Origin: an uncultured Alphaproteobacteria bacterium
GTDB lineage: Bacteria > Pseudomonadota > Alphaproteobacteria > RF32 > CAG-239
NCBI GenBank assembly: GCA_934229625.1
Contig: CAKQDU010000003.1
Span: 62,001-126,000, forward strand
Reading direction: 5' to 3'
Length of the DNA stretch: 64,000 bases
Part shown: piece by piece, positions 1 to 8,133 of the stretch
How the letters are laid out: each line of letters opens with the position of its first letter
Position numbering within the stretch: the stretch's first letter is position 1
Translations under genes and position numbers: made by a program
The notes under the pieces: model-generated
Told to the model about the DNA's origin: nothing
Databases searched by the model: none
What the model saw: only the letters and a program-made list of their open reading frames with translations

Positions 1-1
1 G

Positions 2-466
2 GATTTTTACCGTGCTTTAAGTAAACTTCCTAATTGGGGTAAGGTTATGGCGCTTGCCTCTGTAGCTTCACTTTTTTGTGCCATTCATCCTGTTGTAAAG
101 CCTATCAATGATTTAACGTACAACCATAATCGCTTGTATGTTAATGAAAAAGGTAAGCTGGATTTGTATATGTTCGCTTCTGTTTCAAATGAGTTTCCTA
201 ACGAATATATCAACATCAATCGTAAGCCTTGTGCCGGTGATAATGTTGTTATTTTACGTGAAAGACTCAATGAAAAAGGTGAAATCTTTATGTTTTATAA
301 TCCGAGAGCTTCAGGTATTACGGTTTGGAGAAAGAACCTTAACAATTATCTGAAGAATCGACAGCGTAAAAAAATGGCATTGTCTTTTTTGTTTTCCGCC
401 AGTCTTTGTTTGGGGTCATTTCCAGGACTTATCAAGAGAATGATGGAGTTGATTCCTCGTAGATAA
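2..466 (+). CDS. Hypothetical protein, 5' end cut by window edge
   Basis: The reading frame is open from the first bases of the window to a stop at 464-466, so the true start lies to the left; the internal ATG at 47 is probably not the start. About 154 residues are visible. The C-terminal part is basic and carries one hydrophobic stretch at about visible residues 124-143, ending in an Arg-rich tail, so it may be membrane associated. I do not recognise the family. A strong hairpin terminator follows at once. Confidence 0.55.
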   Translation, partial: DFYRALSKLPNWGKVMALASVASLFCAIHPVVKPINDLTYNHNRLYVNEKGKLDLYMFASVSNEFPNEYININRKPCAGDNVVILRERLNEKGEIFMFYNPRASGITVWRKNLNNYLKNRQRKKMALSFLFSASLCLGSFPGLIKRMMELIPRR

Positions 467-470
467 CATA

Positions 471-510
471 AAAAAAATACCGACATTTTGAAATGCCGGT
501 ATTTTTTTAT
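471..510 (+). terminator. Bidirectional Rho-independent terminator
   Basis: Arms around AAATACCG and CGGTATTT flank a short loop, with A-runs on the left and T-runs on the right. It separates two convergent genes and can serve both. Confidence 0.8.
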
Positions 511-523
511 AATCGGAATAAAA

Positions 524-1120
524 TTATCTTTCAACCGTAACATCCGTCAGGTGGAAGCTTTCAAATTCATCTGTTGCCGGAATCGTAAAACGGCTACGGC
601 TTTTGGCAACCATCGCAGTTGCTTCGGCCCCGCCTTCATAGATTACGGCACCGGATTTGTCATTAAATGTTACGGAAATTAAAATGCGTGAAATATCATT
701 TTCACTATCATTTTCCAAATAGCCGCAGATGGCATTATCACATTTTACCAAGCCATATACTTTCACACCATCTTTATCATAAGTGTTGGCATTTTCTTTT
801 TCTTTAGTGTCGGCGGCTTTTGTTGTTTCTTCGGCAACTTTAGAATTATTATCAGCCGGTGCTGCGGTTTCATCTGATGGCAGTACAGCAAAACTTCCGG
901 CTAATGCAATTATGATTATGGCAATTAAAGGTACCTTTTTCCCTTTAATTTCAAGATATCTGCCTTTAATGTATTTTTTATAAGCAGCAAAAAAAAGAAT
1001 AAAAATTTCTTTTATGGCTTTAAAATATTTTTTATTTTTTAGCAGCATACCGATATTTTGAACTTTTTCCAATAAATTTTCGGCGCTAACTTCGTTGACT
1101 TGAGGTGTTTGTTCTGTCAT
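524..1120 (-). CDS. Single-pass membrane protein with extracytoplasmic FxLYD-like domain
   Basis: 198 residues from the ATG at 1120, chosen because AAAGGA lies 7 nt upstream; an upstream TTG at 1150 has no such site. The N-terminal 60 residues are charged and probably cytoplasmic. One TM helix spans about 63-81 (VPLIAIIIIALAG). A Thr/Ala/Lys-rich linker follows, then a compact beta-rich domain (about 120-198) with a G-x-L-E-N-D pattern and a final DVTVER. This resembles FxLYD-type domains, which often sit on membrane anchors; that assignment is inference. The gene lies downstream of the ATPase at 1248-2201 on the same strand, but a terminator separates them. Its function is unknown. Confidence 0.65.
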   Translation of the reverse strand: MTEQTPQVNEVSAENLLEKVQNIGMLLKNKKYFKAIKEIFILFFAAYKKYIKGRYLEIKGKKVPLIAIIIIALAGSFAVLPSDETAAPADNNSKVAEETTKAADTKEKENANTYDKDGVKVYGLVKCDNAICGYLENDSENDISRILISVTFNDKSGAVIYEGGAEATAMVAKSRSRFTIPATDEFESFHLTDVTVER

Positions 1121-1195
1121 TTTCTTATCCTTTAACAATAAAACCTGCATTTTTTAAAAAAATACCGAAAATGTATTGAAAAAAAGTAAACATAA

Positions 1196-1228
1196 TAAAA
1201 AAACTGCTCCAAAAAAGAGCAGTTTTTG
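1196..1228 (-). terminator. Rho-independent terminator of the ATPase gene
   Basis: Perfect arms ACTGCTC/GAGCAGT with a 7-nt loop, followed on the minus strand by seven T residues. Confidence 0.85.
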
Positions 1229-1247
1229 CAGATTTTTTATGAAATGA

Positions 1248-2201
1248 TTATTCAAACAACGGTACACCGCGTGACAAACGAATACGCTGAGTTTCAATCG
1301 TGGTAGACAAGTTCATCTTACCGCTCTTGATAATACCGCGCACTTGGTCACCTTTTGAACCATCCGGATTAGCAAAAACATATTCAATTTTTGCACGTTT
1401 AGGAACGCCGACCAGACTTTGGTGTAATACGGCCAGAATACCGTTTCCAACCAAGTCATAGGCCATTTCCTCGGAAATACCCGTAGCGGCTGCGTATTTT
1501 ACGATAGATTGGATAGCGTCGGTAACGGTGCTGGCGTGAATTGTGGACATAACAAGGTGGCCTGAAATAGCTGCACGCAAAGCTTCAGAGGCAATTTCAG
1601 GGTCACGAATCTCACCCAGATAAACGTAACGTGGCTTAGAACGTAACATTGATTTCAGACCTGCTTCCCAAGAGCCTCCCGGAGGAGTCATTTGTTTGCA
1701 AATTCCCAGCTCGCCGTTTACTGTGTGATATGTGCCATCCAAAGGCATTTCGACCGGGTCTTCCAGAGTAAAAGCATAACCGCCGTCACGAATTAAAAAT
1801 TCACGCAGCAAAGCCGAAAGCGTTGTCGTTTTACCAGAACCTGTGGTACCGGCAAGCAAAATAAGTCCTGGAGCACCGCTTAGTGATTTTAAGTATTTGA
1901 GCAAATGTTCTTCTATACCAAGTTTGTTAATATCCGGCACAGAGTGAGGCATTTTACGGGCGCAGTATTGCTGTCCTTCCAGCGTTACGGTTCTTTCAAC
2001 ACGGTAGTTCAAACCTTTAAATTTTACTTGATAACTTGGATTATGACCGTCATATGTATTCATAACTTGTTGCAAAAATTCATCATAATCATCCGGTTGA
2101 ACCTGAATCAATCCGCTTGGTGTCTGACGCCCCCAAATGTAGGCCGTGCCATCCGGAATAATATAAATATCCGAAAATTCTGTATCATTTACTGTTGCCA
2201 T
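1248..2201 (-). CDS. PilT/DotB-type secretion or pilus retraction ATPase
   Basis: 317 residues; the start at 2201 is preceded by GAGGAAAG. It belongs to the type II/IV secretion-system ATPase family. Visible motifs are Walker A GTTGSGKTTT (about 117-126), an Asp box (LEDPVE, about 147), Walker B YLGEIRDPE (about 194-202) and the His box SGHLVMSTIHAS (about 213-224). The length and the missing long N-terminal domain fit the PilT/DotB subgroup rather than GspE/PilB. Such enzymes are cytoplasmic hexamers that power pilus retraction or a type IVB secretion apparatus. The three pilin-like genes at 36.6-39.6 kb are possible partners, but no other apparatus gene is in the window, so the exact system stays open. 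Confidence 0.85.
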   Translation of the reverse strand: MATVNDTEFSDIYIIPDGTAYIWGRQTPSGLIQVQPDDYDEFLQQVMNTYDGHNPSYQVKFKGLNYRVERTVTLEGQQYCARKMPHSVPDINKLGIEEHLLKYLKSLSGAPGLILLAGTTGSGKTTTLSALLREFLIRDGGYAFTLEDPVEMPLDGTYHTVNGELGICKQMTPPGGSWEAGLKSMLRSKPRYVYLGEIRDPEIASEALRAAISGHLVMSTIHASTVTDAIQSIVKYAAATGISEEMAYDLVGNGILAVLHQSLVGVPKRAKIEYVFANPDGSKGDQVRGIIKSGKMNLSTTIETQRIRLSRGVPLFE

Positions 2202-2298
2202 TTTCTTTCCTCAATCACTAAATTGTTAATACTTTAAGACATAGTATGTTTTATCTTAAATTTTTGTTAAACCTATAGCTTCAGGATAAATATTTCAG

Positions 2299-2307
2299 TT
2301 ATCCACA
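2299..2307 (+). promoter_or_regulatory. Single DnaA-box-like site
   Basis: A perfect TTATCCACA nonamer in the divergent gap between the ATPase and the porin. It could be a DnaA-regulated promoter site or chance in AT-rich DNA. No box cluster or AT-rich unwinding element supports an origin here. Confidence 0.3.
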
Positions 2308-2383
2308 GTTAAATCAAGATATTTTTTAGCTATATCCCCCAAAATATATATTAGTATCTTGAGAGAAACTATAAATTGTCGGG

Positions 2384-2420
2384 TTGCAAGGGTTTACGAT
2401 ACTGTCATAATATGGTAAAC
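2384..2420 (+). promoter_or_regulatory. Porin promoter with overlapping inverted repeat
   Basis: TTGCAA at 2384-2389, a 16-bp spacer and CATAAT at 2406-2411. An inverted repeat GTTTAC (2392-2397)/GTAAAC (2415-2420) straddles the -10 element, a good position for a repressor operator. Confidence 0.5.
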
Positions 2421-2456
2421 GTATAGGCAGTAATCAAATTTTATAAAGGAACTGTT

Positions 2457-3707
2457 ATGAAAAAAATATCCGTAGCTGCTGCTGTGGCATTATTGGCAAG
2501 CGCTGGTAACGCTAATGCCGCTGGCTATCAATTAAATGAATTTTCCGTAACCAATTTGGGGCGTTCTTTCGCCGGAATCGGTGTCGCCGGAGATGATTAT
2601 TCGGCTTTGGGGTACAATCCTGCCGGTATGACTTTAATGAAACGTTCGGGTATGCAAGCCGGTTTGACAATGACCGAGGTTGCTTCTAAAATCCGCGGTG
2701 TTGGTAATACGGCCGGTAAAAAAACAGATATGGATTTTATGATTCCGCTGCCAAGTATGTTTGGACAATATAATGTAAACGATAAATTGTTTTTAGGCGC
2801 CGGTATCTATGTTCCGTTTGGTTTGGCTACACGCTATAGCCACGACAGCTTTGTGGCTGATGACAAAAACGGTGTTCGCCGTTCCGAATTAGAAGTTGTT
2901 GACGGCAATATTTCTGCCGCCTACAAAGTTGATAATCATTTGTCATTGGGCGTGAGCGGTATTCTGCGCCATATTAAAGGTAAATTAACTTCTAATGTGA
3001 ATAAAACTCTTCCTGTATATGGATATAGTAATTTAGCTTATAGTGATTTTAAGGTTTCCGGTTGGTCAACAACAATGAACTTAGGAGCTATGTATGAGTT
3101 TGATGAAGATACACGCGTTGGCTTGTCTTATCGCTTTAAGAGTACTCAACGTACCACAGGTCACCATACCGTAACCGTTAATCCGCAATTTGCGTCGATG
3201 GCTCCAACGTTGAATAACCGTTTTGATTCTGTTTCTGACCCGGAACTTCCGGCAAGCTGGATTTTATCCGGTTATCATAAGTTTGGCGAAAAATGGGGTA
3301 CAACCGCAACTGTTAAATATACGCAATGGCATCGTTTTTCTGTGTTCCCGGCTTATTCTTCCGGCAGCGGAAATCTGGATGTGCAATATCGTTGGAAAGA
3401 CGCTTGGAACTTTGCTTTGGGACAAGATTATTATCTGAATGAAAATTGGACATTGCGCGCCGGCTTGGCTTGGGACCAATCTCCTGTTCCAAACAGCACA
3501 TACCGCACGAATCGTATTCCTGACACCGACCGTTTATGGACTTCTTTCGGTGTAAGTTATGCCACTGGAAACCATCAGTTTGACTTTGGTTATGCTCACT
3601 TGTTTATGATGCATGGTAAAGTTTGGAACTCTGCCGAAAACGATACCAATGCAAAATACAAGAGCTATAGCAATATGTATGCGTTGCAATATCAATATCG
3701 ATTCTGA
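2457..3707 (+). CDS. FadL/OmpP1/TodX-family outer-membrane channel
   Basis: 416 residues, with AAAGGA 6 nt before the ATG. A Sec signal peptide (about 1-21, ending NANA-AG) is followed by the family's N-terminal hatch: GYQLNEFSV...LGRSFAG and the NPAGM box at about 58-62. The rest alternates short beta strands as expected of a 14-strand barrel, and the chain ends in aromatic Phe, the usual outer-membrane assembly signal. FadL-type channels carry long-chain fatty acids or other hydrophobic compounds across the outer membrane; the substrate here is unknown. The gene is monocistronic: its own promoter lies upstream and a strong terminator downstream. Confidence 0.88.
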   Translation: MKKISVAAAVALLASAGNANAAGYQLNEFSVTNLGRSFAGIGVAGDDYSALGYNPAGMTLMKRSGMQAGLTMTEVASKIRGVGNTAGKKTDMDFMIPLPSMFGQYNVNDKLFLGAGIYVPFGLATRYSHDSFVADDKNGVRRSELEVVDGNISAAYKVDNHLSLGVSGILRHIKGKLTSNVNKTLPVYGYSNLAYSDFKVSGWSTTMNLGAMYEFDEDTRVGLSYRFKSTQRTTGHHTVTVNPQFASMAPTLNNRFDSVSDPELPASWILSGYHKFGEKWGTTATVKYTQWHRFSVFPAYSSGSGNLDVQYRWKDAWNFALGQDYYLNENWTLRAGLAWDQSPVPNSTYRTNRIPDTDRLWTSFGVSYATGNHQFDFGYAHLFMMHGKVWNSAENDTNAKYKSYSNMYALQYQYRF

Positions 3708-3730
3708 TATGAACTAATTATAATATAAAT

Positions 3731-3770
3731 TATATACCGGTTTCCAAAATGAGAAACCGGTATATTTTTG
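3731..3770 (+). terminator. Bidirectional terminator after the porin
   Basis: Twelve-bp arms TATACCGGTTTC/GAAACCGGTATA with an 8-nt loop, then a T-run on the plus strand; it lies between convergent genes. Confidence 0.85.
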
Positions 3771-3831
3771 TTTGTCATCAAAAAACATAAATATCAAGTG
3801 CGTTTATAAAATCGGTTTGCATTGATATATT

Positions 3832-6696
3832 TTAGTGATGTTGTTTTGCATAGTCTGCCGCGGTTTTTCCATATTGGTCCTTTGTTTGGGCATCTATACC
3901 CAGCTCGGTCAGTATTTTCAGTAATTCTGTATAATACGGAACTTTTATTTTAGCCGCATAGATTAAAACTGTTTCACCATTTCCATTTTGAGTATTGATG
4001 TCTACTCCGAATTGCAGCAGTTTTTGCGCCATGAGTTTAAGTGATGATAAGAGTTTATCTTGTTTCATCTCCTGATTATTTTTCAGGGCTTCGGCAATAT
4101 AAAACAGGGCAATATTGCCGTTTTTATCTCTTATTTCCATATCAACGCCATTTTGCAGTAAATGTTCGGCCAAGACAATGTTCAGATTTTGTACGGCAAT
4201 CATCAGCAATGTTCTGCCGTCTGGCGCCATGTACGAGGTATCGGCTCCTTTGTCTAAAAGAAGTTTTGTTATAGCTGCTTTATCGGCTTTTAGTTCTGAT
4301 AAATAATTGTGTTGCGGTAAATCGGCGCTGACACCATGTTCCAATAGATTTTTAACCAGTTCCGGATTGTTGTCATCAATGGCGTATTGTAATAATGTTT
4401 TTCCGGATGCGTCTTTTATATTTAAATCAGGATTGAGCTTTTCTAATGTTTCCAGCCAAATAATATTGTCTTTGTTTTTTATTATCTGCAATGCCGGTTC
4501 TTCGCCATTTTTATTTTTAACATTGGGATTAAAACCTATTGATACCAATTTTTGAAATAATTGTAAATTTTTAGCTGCCATAACTTGCTGCCAATATTCG
4601 GGATGCTCGTTTAACCATTGCGAAGTTATATATGATAAGATGATGCCGGCAATTTTAGAATTTTCTATGTCTTGGAGATTGATTAAAGTCTGAAGCGGAA
4701 CAATCCCTTGAGCATCTGGTTTATCCGCTCCTCCGGTTTTGTCAAACAAGCGTTTCAGCAAGTCATATCGTTCTGTTTCCGCCGCCAGCCGCCATAAAGT
4801 TTTATGCTGCTTACCGAATAGGCGAGAGGTGTCTATTTTTTTTGCCATGATTTTTTTGAAAATTTTGGGAGGAACCGGATTTTCTAAGACAAACGATACG
4901 GCGCTTTCATTATTATTGTCTGTTAAATTGATGTCGGCTTTGAGATTTAATAATTTTTCCGTGAGTTCATAGTTTTGTGTTTTTAGGGCGTTCAGCAACA
5001 AAAAGTTACCGGCTGCGTCTGGTTTGTTGATATCCAAACCGGCGTCAATCAGCATGTTTATAATATTTTCATCGCAATGCAAATCAACGGCGTAAAATAA
5101 TAAATTTTTACCATCTGGCAATAAAATATTGAAATCGGCATGATATTTTTGCAGTAGCTTCAATAGTTGCAAATTGTTGTTGCGAATGCTCCATATTACA
5201 GGATTTTCTCCGTTTTTATCGGTAAAATTTATATCCGCACCTGCTTTTAAGAGTTCTTCCAAAATTTCTGGAGCAACGTCATCTTTAATAGATTTGAAAA
5301 ATATATTTTTTTCGGATTGGATATCTGCTTTGTGCAGTAGCAAAAATTTAACCATTTCAGGATTATTTAAGCGTATTGCTTCTTGCAACGCTGTACCGCC
5401 TCGCGGATTTTCCGCGTTTATTTGCTGAGGAGCCGCAAATTTTTGCAAGATTTCAAGCGGCGCAGACAAATCAACGGCATAACTCAATGGTGTAAGTCCA
5501 AAAAATAAGCGGCGGTTGTAGTCGGCATATTTTGCCTTGCTTTCACGTTTATATACGGATATATCTTCCAAAGATGCTCCGTACATTTTCATATCTTTTT
5601 CCAAATTTTGCAGAATGTTCATATCTTCGCTGTTCAATCCCAGCCATAAAACCGGATACCAGTAGGATTTTTTTGAAGTGTATTTGCTGATTTGTCCCAA
5701 ACGATTGGCTGCGGCTATATCGCGGAGTTCGGTGTCTTGCTCAATATTTATAACGGCAAGCTCAATACCATCAACATAATAGCTGACACTTTTAAGCTCT
5801 CCGCCTTGTTTATAAGAACGGCTGATACCTTCTAATTTATCATTTTTATAAGTTTCGGCTTGCTGACGTTTACCGTTTTTATAATATTTTAAGCTCATTC
5901 CGTTTTTGGCATTGTTTCTATATTCTGCCTTGTTGGCAATTTTTTTATCAGGATAATAAGCTATTCCCGTGCCGTTTTTCATATCATCAGAGTAGGGGAT
6001 TTCTATAACGCTTCCGTCGTTGATAAAATGTCTGGAAATACCATTTTTTTTGCCGTCAACATAATGAATTTCATCGGTTTGATATTCTTTATTATATATT
6101 TTTGTTATTCCGTTCAAAACTCCGTTCACATAATTGTTTTCTTCAGCCAAAGAATTGCCGGAAATAATATGTTCAACACCGTTTTTGACATCGTCTTTAA
6201 AATGTTCAATTTTAGTTCTGTTGCCGTTTTCATCAAAATGAGTTGTTTCGCCATTTTTTTTGCCATTTAGATAATGATTTTGAATTTTTGGTTTTCCATT
6301 TTCATAAAATATTGTTTCTTCGCCGTTTAATATGTTTTCTTTATATGTTTTTTTGTGTTTTGGATTACCGTTTTCATAAAAATATATTTCTTCACCATCT
6401 TTTTTGCCTTTGCGATAGGTGATTTCAAATTCTAGTTTTCCGTCTTCATATTTTGAAGTGATAACACCATTTCGCAGGCCGTTACGATAAAAATATGTTA
6501 TATTGCGCCCTTCGTCATCTTTTTTGCGGACGGCGCCTGAAAATAGATTTCCGTCTTTGTCATGCACAATTTCCAGATTATCTTTATCCGAAAAAGAAAG
6601 TTCGCCGGCGTCAGTCAAAAGAATTTCATTGTCTTCGGCGCGCGCAGGTTGAACAATAGATATAATCATCGGCAAAATAAAATAACAAAATTTCAT
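3832..6696 (-). CDS. Large secreted MORN-repeat plus ankyrin-repeat protein
   Basis: 954 residues, with AGGAG ahead of the ATG. A signal peptide covers about 1-20 (cleavage near ARA-ED). Residues about 45-330 are tandem 20-24-residue units of the YwqK/MORN_2 type, recurring as ENGNPK...KNG, about twelve copies. Residues about 395-950 are ankyrin repeats, with A-x-x-G-A-D-I-N and G-x-T-x-L-x-x-A motifs repeated. A linker of about 60 residues joins the halves. No catalytic domain is visible, so it is a scaffold or binding protein of the periplasm or cell surface, or is exported. Ankyrin proteins are common effectors in host-associated alphaproteobacteria; that role is inference. A 500-bp gap with its own terminators lies upstream, so it is probably transcribed alone. 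Confidence 0.8.
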   Translation of the reverse strand: MKFCYFILPMIISIVQPARAEDNEILLTDAGELSFSDKDNLEIVHDKDGNLFSGAVRKKDDEGRNITYFYRNGLRNGVITSKYEDGKLEFEITYRKGKKDGEEIYFYENGNPKHKKTYKENILNGEETIFYENGKPKIQNHYLNGKKNGETTHFDENGNRTKIEHFKDDVKNGVEHIISGNSLAEENNYVNGVLNGITKIYNKEYQTDEIHYVDGKKNGISRHFINDGSVIEIPYSDDMKNGTGIAYYPDKKIANKAEYRNNAKNGMSLKYYKNGKRQQAETYKNDKLEGISRSYKQGGELKSVSYYVDGIELAVINIEQDTELRDIAAANRLGQISKYTSKKSYWYPVLWLGLNSEDMNILQNLEKDMKMYGASLEDISVYKRESKAKYADYNRRLFFGLTPLSYAVDLSAPLEILQKFAAPQQINAENPRGGTALQEAIRLNNPEMVKFLLLHKADIQSEKNIFFKSIKDDVAPEILEELLKAGADINFTDKNGENPVIWSIRNNNLQLLKLLQKYHADFNILLPDGKNLLFYAVDLHCDENIINMLIDAGLDINKPDAAGNFLLLNALKTQNYELTEKLLNLKADINLTDNNNESAVSFVLENPVPPKIFKKIMAKKIDTSRLFGKQHKTLWRLAAETERYDLLKRLFDKTGGADKPDAQGIVPLQTLINLQDIENSKIAGIILSYITSQWLNEHPEYWQQVMAAKNLQLFQKLVSIGFNPNVKNKNGEEPALQIIKNKDNIIWLETLEKLNPDLNIKDASGKTLLQYAIDDNNPELVKNLLEHGVSADLPQHNYLSELKADKAAITKLLLDKGADTSYMAPDGRTLLMIAVQNLNIVLAEHLLQNGVDMEIRDKNGNIALFYIAEALKNNQEMKQDKLLSSLKLMAQKLLQFGVDINTQNGNGETVLIYAAKIKVPYYTELLKILTELGIDAQTKDQYGKTAADYAKQHH

Positions 6697-6781
6697 AAAC
6701 AGCTCCTAAACAGCATTATCTCGTTGAAACAGTAACATCTTGAAGTCTAAAAATCAACGGAAAAAGCAATTTTCGTAAAAC

Positions 6782-6818
6782 AAAAAAACTTCCGGCATTT
6801 GAAAGCGGGAAGTTTTGT
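6782..6818 (-). terminator. Minus-strand terminator ending the hairpin-rich gap
   Basis: Nine-bp arms AAAACTTCC (6785-6793) and GGAAGTTTT (6808-6816). Read on the minus strand, the stem is followed by seven T residues. It sits upstream of the MORN/ankyrin start, so it closes a separate minus-strand transcript from the gap. Confidence 0.65.
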
Positions 6819-7160
6819 ATCTTGAAGATAATTTAATTAAAAATTTCTGTCGTGTTTCACAACAAAACAGAAATACCTAAATGCAAAACAAAAATGAGTT
6901 TTATTTTAAGATATGTCTGGACTGTGTTTCACAACAAATCCTAAACTCAGATTTTAAAATTAAAAAATAAGTTTAATTAAATTTATCTGTAGAATTTCAT
7001 TTAGCAACCATACCGCGTTTCACAACGAAGTATGGTCAAAACATGGAACTTACCAATTTTGCTTAAAAGCATATATACAACAAATTGGTAATTGCGAATT
7101 ATCATGACTTCATTTCACAATGTAGTGATGAACAACAGATTCATTAAACAAAATAAATAA
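6819..7160 (-). ncRNA. Candidate structured RNA: tandem GNRA-capped hairpins
   Basis: A gene-free stretch enclosed by two terminators. It holds four related hairpins at 6844-6873, 6895-6949, 7007-7036 and 7103-7130. On the minus strand each has a GTGA (GNRA-type) loop closed by a 4-bp stem: TGTT/AACA twice, CGTT/AACG and CATT/AATG. A short internal loop (TT opposite CG in two copies) separates this from an outer stem: TTTCTGT/ACAGAAA, ACCATAC/GTATGGT, CAT-ACT/AGT-ATG, and TGAGTTT/AAACTCA with a larger internal loop. Stem sequences change while pairing is kept. A fifth hairpin with 10-bp arms, TTACCAATTT/AAATTGGTAA, spans 7050-7091. No open frame of note is present. Strand and promoter are uncertain; the GNRA loop and the terminator favour minus. 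Confidence 0.42.
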
Positions 7161-7163
7161 ATA

Positions 7164-7210
7164 AAAATTAAAAAGCGGTTTATATGTAGCATGCCGCTTT
7201 TTAATTGTCA
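7164..7210 (-). terminator. Terminator of the cold-shock gene (bidirectional)
   Basis: Thirteen-bp arms AATTAAAAAGCGG (7166-7178) and CCGCTTTTTAATT (7194-7206), just past the csp stop codon. Confidence 0.85.
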
Positions 7211-7224
7211 AGTTTTTTTATTTT

Positions 7225-7431
7225 TTAGCTTAATATTTCGATATTTCCGGCGGCAATTCTTCCTCGGTCATCATATAATTTATAGCCGACTTTTTGACCT
7301 TCGTATAAGCGGCGCATTCCGATTTCTTCTAATTTTGTGATATGTACAAAAACATCTTTTCCTCCAACAGAAGGTTGAATAAAACCATAACCTTTGCGAG
7401 TGTTAAACCATTTTACAGTTCCGGTAGACAT
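7225..7431 (-). CDS. Cold-shock domain protein (CspA family)
   Basis: 68 residues, the normal single-domain length, preceded by AAGGAG. It is an OB-fold RNA/DNA chaperone. The RNP1 motif KGYGFIQP (about 13-20) and RNP2 motif VFVHI (about 27-31) are both present, as is the opening GTVKWFN. Such proteins melt RNA structure in the cytoplasm; family members may or may not be cold-induced. The gene has a 96-nt upstream gap and its own terminator, so it is probably monocistronic. It sits beside the hairpin-rich gap, but a terminator separates the two. Confidence 0.93.
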   Translation of the reverse strand: MSTGTVKWFNTRKGYGFIQPSVGGKDVFVHITKLEEIGMRRLYEGQKVGYKLYDDRGRIAAGNIEILS

Positions 7432-7527
7432 ATTTACTCCTTAATATTTTTTGTTAAATTTTGTAAATTTATTTACGGAAATGTAGTTAATCACTTTTTG
7501 CGGTTATTCAAGGTGCGAAAAATACAT

Positions 7528-7908
7528 TTATGCCGGAAAGTAGATATTTTTTTCAATAAGTTGCATTTGTTCGTTTAAAAAGGCCATATCTTCAGCTTTG
7601 CGATTTGCGGTTTTGGCGTATTGCTGCATAATTTTGAAAATTGGTTCAGCATATTTGCTTTCATTTTCGGCAATGCGCCGCAAATAAAAAACAGCGGCCG
7701 TAAAAATTTCGGTTTTTTCGGAAAAAAGCTGACGAGCCACATCAATATACGGAGGATAATCGGTAATCTGAGGTGCTGATTTTTGATTTTCTAAATAGTT
7801 TTTTTGTAAAATTTCAGCTTGCGAAGCGGAAATACGATGTTGTTTATTTTTTTCATTATCACCGACAATAATATTCCAGACACTTTGTAAAAAAGATTTT
7901 TTCACCAT
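7528..7908 (-). CDS. Hypothetical cytoplasmic protein
   Basis: 126 residues from the ATG at 7908, which has a strong AAGGAG 6 nt upstream; in-frame codons reaching back to 7998 lack a site. No signal peptide or TM helix. The sequence is Lys/Gln/Glu-rich and predicted helical, with a conserved-looking centre (YPPYIDVARQLFSEK, about 72-86) and a helical C-terminus. I do not recognise the family. It lies about 100 bp upstream of csp on the same strand and may share its transcript. Confidence 0.6.
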   Translation of the reverse strand: MVKKSFLQSVWNIIVGDNEKNKQHRISASQAEILQKNYLENQKSAPQITDYPPYIDVARQLFSEKTEIFTAAVFYLRRIAENESKYAEPIFKIMQQYAKTANRKAEDMAFLNEQMQLIEKNIYFPA

Positions 7909-8058
7909 AATTTTTCTCCTTAACTTGTAATGTAGCATAGATTTTATAAAAGTGAAGACTTTTTTAACAAAAGATGGGGTCAACATATATGTTGACAAAT
8001 TATCTTAATTATGTCAAAATACTTGTAAATCTATCTTAATTTGTGCGGAGTAACGGTC

Positions 8059-8133
8059 ATGAGTGATGAATTTAAAATGAAAAAAGCTGAAGCATATGAA
8101 ATAAACAGCCTCCAAAAAAACCGGATGAGATGA
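8059..8133 (+). CDS. Short upstream frame, possibly the true N-terminus of the next gene
   Basis: A 24-codon frame starting MSDEFKMKK, with GGAG 8 nt before its ATG. Its stop TGA (8131-8133) overlaps the ATG of the next gene (8130) as ATGA. Inside it, positions 8115-8121 read A AAA AAC in frame, a classical -1 slippery heptamer. A -1 slip there would join this frame to the following 389-codon frame through Pro-Asp-Glu-Met. Alternatives are plain translational coupling, or an indel in the A7 run. Confidence 0.4.
   Translation: MSDEFKMKKAEAYEINSLQKNRMR

Noticed and set aside
2299..2307. DnaA box as part of a replication origin
   Set aside because: A single box (another lone one near 10177) with no cluster, no unwinding element and no dnaA or dnaN nearby.
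6844..7130. Repeated elements at 6.8-7.1 kb as a CRISPR array
   Set aside because: The shared core is only about 10-12 bp, spacing is irregular, each unit is a hairpin with a different stem, and no cas gene is near.
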